A stretch of 64,000 bases of DNA from Calonectria ilicicola (GCA_020809705.1 CP085827.1:6572001-6636000); one strand, 5' to 3'; shown: positions 1-12,825, numbered from the stretch's first letter. Numbers and translations are program-made. The notes: generated by a model not told the origin, from the sequence alone.

Positions 1-1
1 A

Positions 2-2241
2 TCGTCCATTCACCCTCTGCCGACCTCGAACCACTCCCGATTCGAGTCGCCTCGACAAATGGATTCTTCGGTACAACGAACTGCCCTGACCCGATCCGAG
101 GATCGAGACCCAAGATTATCAGTCATGGAACACAGACTCGACCCCCCTTCGCCTGGCTTTGGGAGTCTCAGGCGTGCTGAGACTGTGCCAGCATCAATTG
201 AGCCTGGCGAGCCGGCTATGATATCTGGCGCGCAGTTGCGAGATACGCTTCGCAACGCTGGCAGTAGCCGCTTGCTCATTCTCGATATTCGTTCATCTCA
301 GAACTACGCTAATTCTAGGGTTGAGGGGGCGCTCAACTTGTGTATTCCTACCACTCTGCTCAAGCGAGCTACTTTTAATATTCAGAAACTGCAGCAGACC
401 TTCTCACAGGGAGGGGCATGTGCGGACAAGTTTGCAAGGTGGAAGGAAATGGACTCTATTATTGTATATGATGCACATTCCTCAGACAAGCGAGACGCTG
501 TCACCGCGCAAAACATGATTAAAAAGTTTACAAACGAGGGCTACAGCGGAGGTACTTACATTCTGCGTGGAGGTTTTGTTTCTTTCCAGCAGCAGTATCC
601 CGACCTTGTTGATTGCAAGTCCACTGTGGAGAGTCCAGGCAGGTCGTGTGCCAACCAAGGTGGTGGCATCGCCCCCGTTATCGGCGGCGTGATGCTTCCA
701 ACTACCAACAAGGACCCGAACCCCTTCTTTTCCAACATACGACAGAACATGGATCTTGCTGATGGAGTTGGCCAACTGGACGTGACCCGACCCTCGGACC
801 TGGATTCCCCCTCGCTGCCTCGATGGCTTCGTGAAGCCGCATCTGAACGTGACCACGGAAAGAAGGTTTCTGACAAGTTTTTGCATATTGAGGTCGATGA
901 ACAGTCTCGCATGAAGGCTGCGTATGCCGCGTTCAACCCCAACCATACCAGTCAGCCTCGGGTTCAGCTCTGCGGCGTTGAAAAGGGGGGGAAGAACCGG
1001 TACAAGGACATTCTGCCATTCGAACATGCTCGCGTTCGGCTGCAGGAGAAACCTGAAGGGTGTTGCGACTATGTTAATGCCAGTCACCTCAAGGCGTCAA
1101 GGAGCAACAAGCGATACATTGCCACGCAGGGTCCTCTGCCCACTACGTTTGAGGTAAGTCTGAAAATCTCGAGTTATTTATTGGTGAAGTTTGTACTAAT
1201 TCTAGACTGTAGGACTTTTGGTCCGTAATCTGGGAGCAGGACGTGCGTGTTGTTGTCATGTTGACTGCCGAGTCTGAAGGCGGGCAACTCAAATGTCATC
1301 CTTACTGGACATCCAGAGATTTTGGGGCCATCCGGCTCAAGCCGCTTTCGGAGAAGAAGGTGTCTCTTGATATTGACAAGCACAAATCGGATCCACATCC
1401 AAATAACGCATCAGCCAGCGCGGGAGAGCATGGTAGGAGACGAGCCAATACAACCACCACACTTGAATCAGCAGGCCCGAACCCAAAGACATCCCAAACG
1501 CAGCGCGATGCCCCCTACGTGATCATCCGCAAGTTTGCACTGTCGCACCAGTCTCATCCCTTCGCGCCCATTCGCGAAATTACACATCTTCATTTCCCAT
1601 CTTGGCCCGATTTCGGAACACCGGCTCAACCGTCTCATCTACTCGCTCTAGTCGAGCTGGCCAACGTGATGCAGCGATCTGCTCTCCCCATTGAAACAAC
1701 ATCAGTTGTGGGGTCAAAGAAGTCGGTTCTGGAGCATACTCCGATTACTTGGTACGACGAGCCTGAGTCCAGCGCACATGCACGGCCAATGTTGGTTCAT
1801 TGCTCGGCTGGTTGTGGACGTACTGGAGCATTCTGCACTGTGGACAGTGTTATTGACATGTTGAAGCGGCAACAGCAAGCTAAGATATCGGTATCAACCA
1901 GCCACGATGGAGATGGAGATGTTTTGATGGGTGATTCTGCCAAAGACGTGGGCTTGTGTGCTCAGAAGAAGGCATACTTTGATACGAAATCGGTAACAGA
2001 GAAACGAGTGACGCGCTCATCTCCGCTGGACACGAGCTTCGTGTTTGATGACACGGTAGACCTGATTCAGCGGACAGTGGAGGACTTCAGAGGACAGCGG
2101 CTGAGCATGGTGCAAAGTTTGCGACAGTATGTTCTGTGCTACGAAACGATTCTTGAATGGGTATCAAGGATGAATGATCGCTGTTCTGTGATGCATGGAG
2201 GGAGGATGAGGAGTGGAAGCCTCCAGCAACCCCACTGTTAA
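2..2241 (+). CDS. Protein tyrosine phosphatase with N-terminal rhodanese domain (Pyp1-like), 5' end cut by window edge
   Basis: Exons 2-1153 and 1213-2241; the 59-nt intron (GTAAGT donor, TACTAAT branch, TAG acceptor) restores the frame into DFWSVIWEQ, a typical PTP segment. The frame is open from the first bases with no stop before the ATG at 59, so the true start probably lies upstream of the window. The first exon carries a rhodanese/CDC25-like fold, then the PTP core begins (YVNAS substrate loop). The second exon has the WPD loop (SWPDFG) and the signature [10 protein letters not shown] with its nucleophilic cysteine near position 1801. The rhodanese loop shows YDAHSSD with no cysteine, so that domain is probably non-catalytic. 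Yeast relatives dephosphorylate stress MAP kinases in the cytosol or nucleus; the same role here is inferred from family. Confidence 0.9.
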
Positions 2242-4127
2242 ATGCAGGTGGGGGGATATCTTTTTTCTTTTTAACCAAAAGCATAACGGCGATGTGTTGT
2301 TTTGAGGTTATGCATCGGAACGAAGCACAACACATTTACATCAAAAAGCATACATGAGGCATAATTGCATGAGGAATCGGTCGAGCACTGGTTTCAGCTC
2401 AGTCTTGGACAGGACATAGGTGTGATTAGGCGTTTTTACAGGAGAATATGGGATTTTTCTTGTATCGGATTTTGAATTATGTTACTAGGGCGCCTTGATG
2501 GGTGCTCTGGCAGTGCGGAACAGCGTGGGAAATGCTTGACATCATGAAAGGGAAGTCGAGAGAAAAGGATACGAGAACATCGGGTTTTGTTTGGAATGAG
2601 CAATCTACGAAGGAGGGAGTTGCGCTCGTCGTGTATAGTAGAATAAAAGATGAGGCGCAGCAGAGGTTCAGCGAGGCGCCTAGTTAATGGATGACATCGC
2701 AGGGCAATTTTTGTTTTTCGGAGCAGGATTGGGATGATAGATTAGGAAGGGAGAAACAATAACCAATGAACTTGGATATGAACCAGCACCTCCCCTTTTC
2801 TCTTGCCTGTTGATCTTATATCCGAAGACTGCATTCGGCTGGGTATGAGTGGTGAGAGTGTGTAAGATTTCAGAGTGTCATGGCGTCATGACAAACAAAC
2901 CTTCATATTGTTGCACGGGTACCTGTTGATTGCTGGGATACCCACGCATCGCATCCCCCAACACTTGCCAGGAGCCTAGGCTCGGGCTGTAGCCTATACA
3001 AGTGCAAAAAGTGAGACGCCGGGCTAGCTAGCCGCTCAGAGACATGTACATAGATACTTGGCGGGTTGGGGCGCGATATGAACATGCTTCATGCGCCATC
3101 TCAGCCGGGAAGGGCGTCATGGGCGGGGGAGGGAGGGGGAGGGGGTTGCCTTGATCTCATGTGATGTGGTTGTCCGCTTATTCCCTAGTGGCCGAATGTG
3201 ACTGGATGTAGGATCCGGGGCCCAAGGGATGTGTGGGATGCAAGAGGATAGGGCGGCGAGCCTTGCATTCCCGGGGTGGCTGCATCTGGCGAGTGGGATG
3301 ACGTCGCAGCGTCCTGGCAGAGTTGCAGCTTGAGTGCATGTGAGTGTGACTTGTGTGACAGAATCAGACGGCGCACATTCATGTACACATGGGCGCGGCG
3401 TACCAAGACAGGAGATAGCCAAGAACCAAGCATCCATCCATATACAGTAGACTCGCCGTACTGTGCGTGCATTAACTCACCAACTCGCCGCCTGCCGTGC
3501 TTTTTAGCCTTTTGACGTGGCGGTTGTCTGGGCCGAGCATGTCATTCATGCCTTGGGAGGCTATTATGCTTGCAGGAAAAGTGCCGCCGTGCATTTATGC
3601 CGCCGTGTGGCTGGAACCACGACGACATGGCTGACACACGCCTGGAGATACGAGGAACCACGTCTGCGCGTGTCTACTAGTTCCCTGGAGAAGGGCCACT
3701 CCCATTCTCTATTTGCGGAGAGAGCTGAGATTCGTAATCAGAGAGCGCTCTGACAAACCCAAGCGCTCCCTCCCGAGGATGCCGGAGCTGGCGGACGCTG
3801 TGTCTGGTTATTTTTTTTTTCCTCAATCAGGGTACGTGCCCACCCACTGTCGGCCATGAATGGGGCCCACTGCCGCCTGATGCATGCCACAGCAAGGCTG
3901 CCAAACGTGCTAAAAACGGCGACGGACCTTGCTCCCTCAGGCGACGGCCTCGGCCTCGCTAATCACTTGGAACCTTCTTGTCTAGGTATTGTTGTCTGGA
4001 TCCTGTACATACATGTGCTGGAACATGCATTATGCGACACACTTGAGATCTACGCTTGTCATTTCGTCATCATTGTTCACTCGGGTTCTGTTTGATCTAG
4101 ACTTCCAAGAGTGAGTGACGCGTCGGA
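2242..4127. other. Intergenic region, no gene seen
   Basis: About 1.9 kb between the phosphatase stop and the pyrimidine-rich leader of the next gene. Short open frames exist on both strands but overlap one another and show no recognisable domain or spliced continuation. It probably holds the phosphatase 3' UTR and the promoter of the TCP11-family gene. Confidence 0.6.
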
Positions 4128-4210
4128 GGGATTTCCTATCCTATCTTGTCTTTTCTTTTCTTCTTTCTTCTTCCTCCCCCCTTTTTTTCTTCTTCTTCCA
4201 ACTGACAAGG
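4128..4210 (+). promoter_or_regulatory. Pyrimidine-rich tract upstream of the TCP11-family gene
   Basis: A nearly pure C/T run of about 70-80 nt. Such CT tracts commonly sit just upstream of transcription starts in filamentous fungi. If so, the gene starting at 4848 has a long leader of roughly 600 nt containing several short upstream open frames. This is inference from composition only. Confidence 0.4.
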
Positions 4211-4847
4211 GTTTCCCTCTTATTGGATCTTGCATTTTGCATATTTGTGCATCCGGATGCTTGGTCTGCGAGCATTGGGCCTTTTCTTCTTTCGACTTCT
4301 CCAACTTTCCCCCACGCCCAACTACCTTACCCAAACGAGGGCCTGCCCCTGCTTGGCCTTGGTCCAGATTATATTATATCCAGCTTGATCTATATCCCTA
4401 CCTACCTACCACGGCATTAAATACATACTCATTTTTCTGGGTTTTGCTTCTGGAACCAGACATTGCTGTGCTATTCCCCTCGTGGACAACTGACTTGAGC
4501 CATTGCGTGACAGACCGTCCTTGTTCATTTCATTCCCTTCCGCACCCGGCCTAGGGGAGCGAGCCATCTTCTAGCGGGCGTTGCCTTTCGCTGATTCATC
4601 GCCCACGGATCTCACTGCGCCACCCAAACCCTCGAGCATCCTGCGACTCCAGGCGTTTCCTCTCGTCTACATTCTGTCACTTGCATCTCACATCCGAGCA
4701 GCGCGTGCGCTTCGCCTCTTCTTCTCCCCCGAAGCCAGCCGGGCCTCGACCTCGTGCCCTCCCGTGAGACGAACTACATTAATTAGCCTCGTCCGCCCCG
4801 GCTGCTGATTTCCATTCCATTCGTTTATTTCACAACCACCTCCCCGA

Positions 4848-7800
4848 ATGTCCCAACTGGCGCCAGCCCCCGACACGATGCGCCGTCCCTCGCTCGACCT
4901 CTCCGAGCCCTCGCGCAACCTCGAAGAGTCCAATGGCGCGCCCTCAGATGACTCGATGGACACCGACGTCGATCTCGCCATGCCCCCGCCCGAAGACGAA
5001 GTGCTCGACCAAGACTCGCGAATCTACACACCCCCTCCCCGCATAGCCGCCCGCTTCTACCGCCCCTCGACAGCCCGCCGCAAGGACTCAGCTGCCTCGT
5101 CGCGCCGCAACTCCATCTCCTCAGCTCACTCCCGCTGCTCGTCCATCCAGCACACGTCCCACCGCGATGGCAGTGACCAGAGCAAGTATGTCGCCCAGCA
5201 TCTCCGACGCGCCTCTTTCCTCGAGGACCGCAAGGCTAGGCTCGCCGACCGTGCTGCCCACGCAGAAAAGGTCCGGTTGCGAGCTGCCCTTGCCAAGGCC
5301 ACTCAGCGCGACACCACGGTCTCCGAGGAGAGAGCACTGGCTGCCCAACAGGCTCGGGAGCGGAACCTAGCTGAGATTGTCGCCAACTGCGCTGAGGAGG
5401 TCAAAAAGGCCAAGCAAGTCGCCGAATTCATGAAGGAGAAACGAGAGCAGGAGCTCATCAAGATGAAGACTCAGATGGAGGAGCGGATGGCTGAGGCCGA
5501 GAAGAGGAGAGAGGAGCTGCGAGCCAGAAACGCCACTCGCCGCTCGCGCGGCCAGAGCGTTATGGCCAGAAAGCCGATTGAGGTTATGCCTCAGGTCACT
5601 GAGCGTGAGACTCGATACTTGACCGATGATGACGCTGCCACGCGCATCCAGGGCTGGTGGCGTGGATGCATGAGAAAGCAGGCAATCAAAGAGTTTAACA
5701 ACCTAGGACTTATTGTTGATGGCATCAGGGACACCCAGTTTGACACTGTCGTCGAGCTCCTTGCTCAAGAAAAAGTGCTCCTCATTACCGCACGTCTCCT
5801 CCGCATCTGCGGACTCCGCGAGGGCTCGCCTGGTTCTGTTGAAGAAATGGCTGCTGTTCGCACATTTCTCAGCGCCTTCCTCATCCTGGGGCACCCGAAT
5901 CAAGTGCTCGCTAACAAGAATGACAACGGCGACGCAGAGGTGGCCGATGCCTTGGCCAACCATCGATTACCGTCGACGGATTTGGCTAACCCTCAGCTAC
6001 AAGCCCTCATTGGCAAAGCCCGAGACGTCCTCATCTCCTTTGAAAATATCCTTGCTCGCCTAACTTGGGCAAACCGATACACGATGCCCCCGGCTCTTAA
6101 GAAAACACTTCCCGAATCGTACGCAACATTCTACAATGCTTTTATTGCCTGGAAGTCCAGAGATTCGAATGCTCTGATTGAAGTCATGCTGATGCAGTTT
6201 GTGGAATTGGACGCCATTTTCCACACTGTCAAGGACACCACTGACGATGCTGCCACGGCATTGTATAAGCAGAGCATCAAGGATAATCAGCTCATGCTTA
6301 TTGTGAGGATCAAGAAGTTGGCCGGTCCTGAAAAGGGCAAGAAAATGATCTTTGAAGCCGTGGCTGAGGCCAGAAAGGCCCGCACAACCAAAAAGCGAAC
6401 CGGGGATACGAAGCCTCGTGTGGCCGAGCATCCTGCCAATGAAGCGTCAGAGACAGCCCAGAGCCTTGTTTCCCCCGATTCACAAACGCTTACTCCCCCA
6501 GCTACTCCTGCTAGCAAGAGGGAGTCTAAACGGCCTGTTATCAAGACTGGCCTGAATGGTCTGCTCCCAGACAATAGAATTGTGGTGCATGAGCTTGCCA
6601 TCAACAAAGAGTACCAAATTTCAGCCGACGAGTACAAAGAGCAGCAGGCCGAGATCTCCCAGCCCCTCTACGTTCAAATGAGGGCTAACATGGACCACAA
6701 TGATAATGAGGCTAACTTCCGTTTCTTTATCCTGGTGGCAGGCAATATCAAGGACAAGTTGCAGCGACTCTTGAAGCCTGGGAACTCCATCTACAACCTT
6801 ATTGGGGAAATTTTGGATCCCGAGATGGCAGAGCGACAGTTTACTCTTGGTAATTTCTCATACGAGAAGTTCTTCACGGCCATGGGATCCTTGCTTCCTA
6901 AACTTTGCGCACCATTCCGTGATGACGAACTAAAGGACCTAATACAGAACAAGCTGTCTGATGGTAACATCATTGACCGTGTCGAGGCGCTCAACGGCTT
7001 CATTGATGTCATGCTTTGCGATTATATCAACTACCTGATGAGAATCGCTGCTCCTCAGCTGATTGAGTCAGCAGCTCAGTATGAGGCCAAACGGTTTGCC
7101 GAGGAAGTGGAGAGTGGCGAAGTCAGTTTGGCAGCCGCTGAAGCTGGCTGGCGCGCTGCTCGATCCAAGGTCTTGAGCGAGGTGCAGAAGCGGGATCCTG
7201 AAGGTATCAATCACCCTAAGTCGCGGCCAACTCCTGGGCGAATCTATGCCCAAATGCTAGTCGATGTCTTCACTGCTGTTTCACCGCCCAACAAAGCGGA
7301 AATTCCAGAAATGCTGGCGCTCGATCGATCTCGCATCGGTCAAATCTCAACTATGATTCAGCGCATCATCACAGTGGGTGCAATCCTCCTCCAGTGCAAG
7401 AACCTCTTGAAGCGGGACGTGCGATCTTCATGGAAAATGGAGGCGTCGCGCATTATGACAGTACTGGAGGCCAACCACTCATTGACGACCGCTGTGGGCG
7501 GCATCATGGCTGCACTCGAATCTGGGCGTTCCATGCCTGCGGCGACTAAATCACATCTCAAAGCGCTCGTCACCAAAGTCATGACTGCTTACCAGACAAT
7601 GATAGATGAGGGTGCTGAGCCTCGTGAGCCGGTTCTTCGTCTTTTGCTCACCCGTCTTCGAGGCAACATTCTGGCTCGCTTGGCTCCAGGATCAGCAAGC
7701 GAGAAGGTCAAGGCCACAAACACTGCCGGTGAAAAGCTGGCAAGCCTCGGACTATCCGAATTCGTCGATAAAGTTCGGCAGATTTCTGATCTGCTGGATA

Positions 7801-7886
7801 AGATAGGATCGGTTGACCGAGCCGCTCACGCCCCTTGGTGGGATGCAGTCGCCACCAAGGTCGAACAGGAAGAGGTGTCGACATAG
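4848..7886 (+). CDS. TCP11 / SOK1-family protein with IQ motif
   Basis: Single open frame of 1012 aa. The N-terminus is Ser/Pro-rich and disordered (1-120). A charged helical, probably coiled-coil stretch follows (about 120-235), then an IQ calmodulin-binding motif (AATRIQGWWRG, about 263-275). The rest is a long helical region characteristic of the T-complex 11 family, to which yeast Sok1 belongs; Sok1 suppresses loss of cAMP-dependent kinase. A Ser/Thr/Pro linker near 540-570 divides the helical region. The first in-frame ATG (4848) follows an open leader. No introns are needed. The role in cAMP/PKA or calmodulin signalling is inferred from family. Confidence 0.85.
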   Translation: MSQLAPAPDTMRRPSLDLSEPSRNLEESNGAPSDDSMDTDVDLAMPPPEDEVLDQDSRIYTPPPRIAARFYRPSTARRKDSAASSRRNSISSAHSRCSSIQHTSHRDGSDQSKYVAQHLRRASFLEDRKARLADRAAHAEKVRLRAALAKATQRDTTVSEERALAAQQARERNLAEIVANCAEEVKKAKQVAEFMKEKREQELIKMKTQMEERMAEAEKRREELRARNATRRSRGQSVMARKPIEVMPQVTERETRYLTDDDAATRIQGWWRGCMRKQAIKEFNNLGLIVDGIRDTQFDTVVELLAQEKVLLITARLLRICGLREGSPGSVEEMAAVRTFLSAFLILGHPNQVLANKNDNGDAEVADALANHRLPSTDLANPQLQALIGKARDVLISFENILARLTWANRYTMPPALKKTLPESYATFYNAFIAWKSRDSNALIEVMLMQFVELDAIFHTVKDTTDDAATALYKQSIKDNQLMLIVRIKKLAGPEKGKKMIFEAVAEARKARTTKKRTGDTKPRVAEHPANEASETAQSLVSPDSQTLTPPATPASKRESKRPVIKTGLNGLLPDNRIVVHELAINKEYQISADEYKEQQAEISQPLYVQMRANMDHNDNEANFRFFILVAGNIKDKLQRLLKPGNSIYNLIGEILDPEMAERQFTLGNFSYEKFFTAMGSLLPKLCAPFRDDELKDLIQNKLSDGNIIDRVEALNGFIDVMLCDYINYLMRIAAPQLIESAAQYEAKRFAEEVESGEVSLAAAEAGWRAARSKVLSEVQKRDPEGINHPKSRPTPGRIYAQMLVDVFTAVSPPNKAEIPEMLALDRSRIGQISTMIQRIITVGAILLQCKNLLKRDVRSSWKMEASRIMTVLEANHSLTTAVGGIMAALESGRSMPAATKSHLKALVTKVMTAYQTMIDEGAEPREPVLRLLLTRLRGNILARLAPGSASEKVKATNTAGEKLASLGLSEFVDKVRQISDLLDKIGSVDRAAHAPWWDAVATKVEQEEVST

Positions 7887-9334
7887 ATTGCTTTGGTGGG
7901 TATCCCACCAAATAACGAGGATAATGGGATACGAGAGCGGGGCGGCTAGTGTTTGATTTGAGCTTGTGCTTTCAGATTGAAGGAAGTTGTTTTTTTTTTC
8001 TTCACACTTCCACAGATTATTCGCGTGGCGTCCAGGTTATTGGGGGGCTTCATCTTTTGCCCAATTTCTTTTTTTCTCTTTTTTTTTTCTCCCTCGCGAG
8101 AATGCGCGAGATGAGACGGAGATTGTTACGCAAATTTTGCATTGCCGGCCGGGACTGGGTCCTTGTGCCTGGCGGTCCATGGATCAGGCTTTTATGGGTA
8201 GATGGAATATTTGCATGAGGTTATAAGATTATCCCTATCAGCGTTGACTTTTTTTTTTTATAAACTCCACAAGAGAATTGCATCAATTGTTACTACCAGT
8301 TGTGTTTAAAGTACCCTCAAGTGCATGTTTGTGAATGTTTGGCAGTTTGCCAATCACCAACCTGCGGTAAAACGAGTATTCTAAGATCTAGATCAAGATA
8401 GCAGCCCTGCCCAACTCACCCAAAGGCGCAGTCAGTCACATACATAAGAAACTTGTCCCCAGCCCTTGATGGCATCGGAATCGACCTTACATCAGCCGAA
8501 TTCATTTGCATTCCAAAATCCCCGGGGCGCTTTATTGTAAAAGGAATTATGTTTCCTATACAGTCTTCCTCTGCACACACATACGTTTCATTAGGTGCAC
8601 ATCAAAGCTATTTAATTGTAATTATTTAAGAACCCCGTAAGAAGAGCTAAAAGTAATGATTTATTTTGAAATAAAGGATCTTATAAATATTTAAACTTTT
8701 GGTTTTGTATACAAATATCTCAGATCTCAGAATATACATTTGCACTTCGTAGATAAATGTGTGTGCGCAAGAAAACTCTTCCTACAACGATCTGTAGTAC
8801 CTCGTATACAACAGACACGCGCTATGCTTTCGGGGAGCGTGTTCATGGCCTACAGTTATGTTTACCAGCATGCAGCTGGGGCATGTGATGAATTTGGCAA
8901 GCTCGAGGGACCACTCAATGTCTAGAGGCGCCGAACGCAATGGCGTATCAACTCACAGTTTTAACTAACTCGTTTTTGCCCTTTTTTTTCTGTGAATAAT
9001 GACGATTTTGGCCCATTGATTTATGTATTGGCGGGCAATTTCGTAACCCTCTTGCAATTTTGTTCAAATCCATGCGAAGCACCAACCACTGGAATGAAGT
9101 TAAACCTATACGCCGACTTTTACAATTACAGTGGTTATTTTATTACGTCCTAGATCCAATATCCACATAAGATGTGACAGGTTGTATCAAGATGTGCACA
9201 ATAGCAAAATTCTTACAATAGTAGTAGACAAATACAACAAACGCCATTAAAAAAAGCTCTTGGGTATTCCGGCATTTTTGTAAATAGAACAATGGCAAAT
9301 ATAGATGGATAAAGAATTAAAGAATTAAAAGAGC
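7887..9334. other. Intergenic region with poly-T runs
   Basis: Convergent 3' flanks of the TCP11-family gene (+) and the GMC oxidoreductase (-). Several T runs (near 7990, 8066 and 8250) may belong to 3' ends. The stretch 8560-9330 is AT-rich. No coding or RNA gene recognised. Confidence 0.55.
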
Positions 9335-11531
9335 TTAAGAAAGCTTAGCGGCTTCGATTATATCCTTGCTCGCCTTCTGGGATACAATATATAGAGGTAG
9401 AGCAATGTAAAAGCCCGGGATCTTGGGAAACACACTGGCATCAACAACCCTCAAACCGTCAACGCCACGGACCCTGAATTTAGAATCGAGAACGGCCATG
9501 TCGTCATCATCAGCACCAATAGGGCATGTGCATGAAGCATGGTGGCCCCAAGCTTCATCTTTAAGGAATTGCTTGGCGTCCGTCTCATCTGTGACATTCG
9601 AGCCTGGCCAAACCTCCGAGAAGCTTCCGTCGAGAGGAATAATGCTATCAAAGGCGCGACGGGAGAACTCAAGACCTTCATAGACAGCTTGTAAATCCTT
9701 GTTAGCTTCTCCATTGCCGTTGACACCTGCTTCGAGATAGTTGAAGTTAATGAGTGGCATGTCACGAGGATCAGTTGATTTAAGAGTGACAGTGCCAGCA
9801 TTGTTGCGGCTATGGGCCTTGAGAATAATCCAAGCCCAATGTTTGGCATCAGCAAGAGAGTCAGTTGCGTAGCCAGGGAAATAGCCCTTGAATTTTGCGG
9901 GAGCACCTGAAATAAGAAGATCAGGCTCGTCCTCGGCGACGGAAGACTTGAGTACAATAGCAATAGCAATGCCATTGGTACCATATACACCCCGAGAGAT
10001 GGGCTCAATTCCTTCCATATACCTCTCTAAGCAAGGATCGGGTGACTCTTCCATAAAGGTGCACTCAGAGGTGAGAACAAAATCACTTTCTGACTTTCCA
10101 ATAACGGTATTTTCGTACCGGTCCTGCATATTTGTTCCAACACCAGGTAGATCAACAACCACAGGGATCTCAAAGGATTCGAGTTCTTCCTTTGGCCCGA
10201 TACCACTAAGCTTGAGAAGTTGTGGGGTGTTGAAAGCACCAGCGGAAATAATAACCTCGCGCTTGGCACTAACACTACCTGATCCAGTAGACTTGGCTGA
10301 TCCAGAGCGGGGATCAGCGCGGTAGAGGCTTGCACCTTCTAGATAATCGACACCAGTGGCACGAGGCTTGGAACCGTTTTGGTCAAATAGAATCTTGGTG
10401 ACCTATCATATTTGTTAATACTAAAGCGAATTGGAAACTTGGTTAAAGGCACTTACGAGAGTGTTGAGTTTGATGTCAAGATGGTACTTCCGTGAGCCGT
10501 CAGATTTAGTTGCCTTGGCAGTATCGAGAATGAAATCTCTAGGGCCACCACGGACAGAATCAACCATTGACAAGGGGACCTGGTATAAACCAGTCTCGCT
10601 TGTCTGACCAGGAGCATTGATATCACGAAGCAAAACCTCGCCAAGACCAACAACAGTATTAACAACGAAACCCACAAGGCTCTTGCCCATGGCGGATCCA
10701 GCTGAGACAATCAAAGATAACAGCTTTAGATCTTCGATGACGAGTGAGAGCGATGTCAGAGAAAGACCAAGCCAGCCATCAAATCCATGACCAACAATGC
10801 TGTTAGGAAAATATAGGTTATTTTCAATCTCCATGAAATGAGATCGCATTGAATCAGGACCCCATGAGCTGTCATTTGTTAAGCTGGCAATGTAGGTCCA
10901 GTCACTATCATGGGCAGCAATAGAGATAAGGGCATTGTGGCGAGAGCATCCACCCAAGGTGCCTGTGCGTGGATACCAAACGCCCAGAGGTTCAGCTCCA
11001 GATGGAGGGTCAAGGCCAACATAAAAGCTGCCATCCGACTTCTGGTAGGTCATTTTGGAGTCTCGTTTTTGTCGATCGAGATCGGGATAGTGGTTAACAA
11101 AATAATTCCATCTGGTATCCTCAAACTCAGTTGACATGAGATGTAAGGCAGGAATCTTTTCGGTCCAGCTATCACCAGAGTCACCTCCAGCATCCATCAA
11201 CAGCACCTTGTAGCCCGCGATGGCAAGGTTGGCTGCAACTGGACCACCTCCAGGTCCGGAACCAACGACAATGTAATCATATTCTGTTGTGCTGTTACTG
11301 TTTCCATCGCGTTTGCCAATGAATGGGTCGTGGCGGGCGTGTTGGTGTGTATTGCGCCAAGGAACCGACCTATATTGTTCATTAGTATTATAAATTCCCT
11401 GTTTATTTTGGTTTTTTTTTTATGAAGTCTTGGCCTTCGCTTCCCGCCATGTTTTCGATTAAATGCACTTACAGGGACAAGGCCGTGTCGGCCAGAAGTG
11501 AAACAAGAGAAATCGTGATTGGTGCACGCAT
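9335..11531 (-). CDS. Secreted GMC-family FAD oxidoreductase
   Basis: Three exons on the minus strand: 11531-11473, 11369-10457, 10402-9335 (introns 103 and 54 nt), giving 679 aa. A hydrophobic signal peptide (MRAPITISLVSLLADTALS) is encoded almost exactly by exon 1. The FAD-binding dinucleotide motif GSGPGGGPVAANL lies near 56-68, GMC signature 2 (GAFNTPQLLKLSGIG) near 379-393, and the C-terminal catalytic histidine in WGHHASCTCPIG. The second catalytic position, usually His/Asn after PG in the last motif, is aromatic here (KIPGFYIALPLY). The enzyme probably oxidises an alcohol or sugar-type substrate outside the cell or in the secretory path and makes H2O2. It could feed the peroxidase encoded at 16.1 kb; that link is inference. 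Confidence 0.88.
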
Positions 11532-12825
11532 TTTGAAACGTAGCGAAAAAATCAATGGTAAACCGAAAAACGAGCGACAAATAGTAGGATGAGAAGAAAA
11601 AGATCAAACCATTGAACTAAGGTTGAAGACCTGCTGCTGACTGGATGATGGACATGCCAAGACAGATGGCGAGTTCAAAGGACGAGTAGGGCTTGCAAGA
11701 TTCAGCACATGAAGCCGAAATATACCTACTTACACAGGTTCATTCCATACAGGGGATACTTGGTTGTGGTCTTCAACGCATGATGCTTACGTGCCACAAA
11801 AATTTTGATGTGCAGTCCAGTCCTGGTCAGGGATTAATATAAACTTTCGTCTCCTGGAGCAAAAAGCGGGCGGGTTCATGAAGCGGAATTGTCCACCATC
11901 CACACTGCGATATCCGGCACTGAGAAGAGCGGCACCCGAGAAACATCCTTGCTATTTATAAGGACCTGGGGCTGAGGCCACGTATCGTGCGCCGCACACA
12001 GCACGGTTTTGGGACATGTACCTCTAAGACATTAGGGTAAGGTCACGCACAAACATGTCAAGAATAAGAGTCTGATATTGCTGCCGAGTTGTGAAGTCTC
12101 GCAATGAGGGGAGATTGATTCAACATGGCTGATTCGACGTTTCACGAGTCGTGACCCGGCTCATGTCAACGCTCCCCACTACGTTCTGGACTTCCCCATA
12201 CACTAACTCCACCACCCCCATAATCAACCATCCAGGCTGGAGCTAATTACACGCAAGAATTCCGGTCCGGAGTGCCGAGTCCAGGCAGGGTACACCTTGC
12301 CCAAGATTTTACACTAGAAGTCGGGACTATCCTTGATTGGCACAGTATCCCCGCTCGCCATGTAACCCGCTGTAACAACGTCGACTCCCTAGGCTTGACG
12401 TGTACGGTTACATTCTTTCATCGCTGCAGAAGTTCGCTTGGGAACGGGGGCGTGTTCATTTCGGGGTCGTCCGACAGTTGGTATCATTCGGAAGACAACA
12501 CAAATTAACACGACAGCGTAGCATCAACCAACACACCGACTGGTGGCATATGACGTCAAAGGGCTTGGAAACGAACATGGGATGAAAAGGCAAGCCGTTC
12601 AGTAACTGTTTAAATGGCATCTATAACGATGGCGCGAACTTTCTTCTAGTTCCAGCGCTCTCTAAGTTCTAGCTAACTTTTGACTAAATAGTGGTATAAT
12701 GTTTAAATACACCAACGGTGCGGTTGGACCTGCCACGTCTTATCCATGTTGGCGGAAGGAGGGAAGGAAGGGAAAAAAAAATTAGTTACATGGAGGCAGG
12801 TCCCAGGCATTAATTCATGTATAAT
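11532..12825. other. Intergenic region (promoter of the GMC gene)
   Basis: About 1.3 kb upstream of the GMC oxidoreductase and downstream of the receptor gene, both on the minus strand. Only short, overlapping open frames without domains. Nothing else recognised. Confidence 0.55.

Noticed and set aside
482..1087. 201-codon antisense frame inside the phosphatase exon
   Set aside because: Shadow of the phosphatase coding strand, which has clear domain motifs.
4111..4554. 147-codon frame over the pyrimidine tract
   Set aside because: Composition (Phe/Ser/Leu/Pro) is simply translated CT-rich DNA; better read as a promoter or leader.
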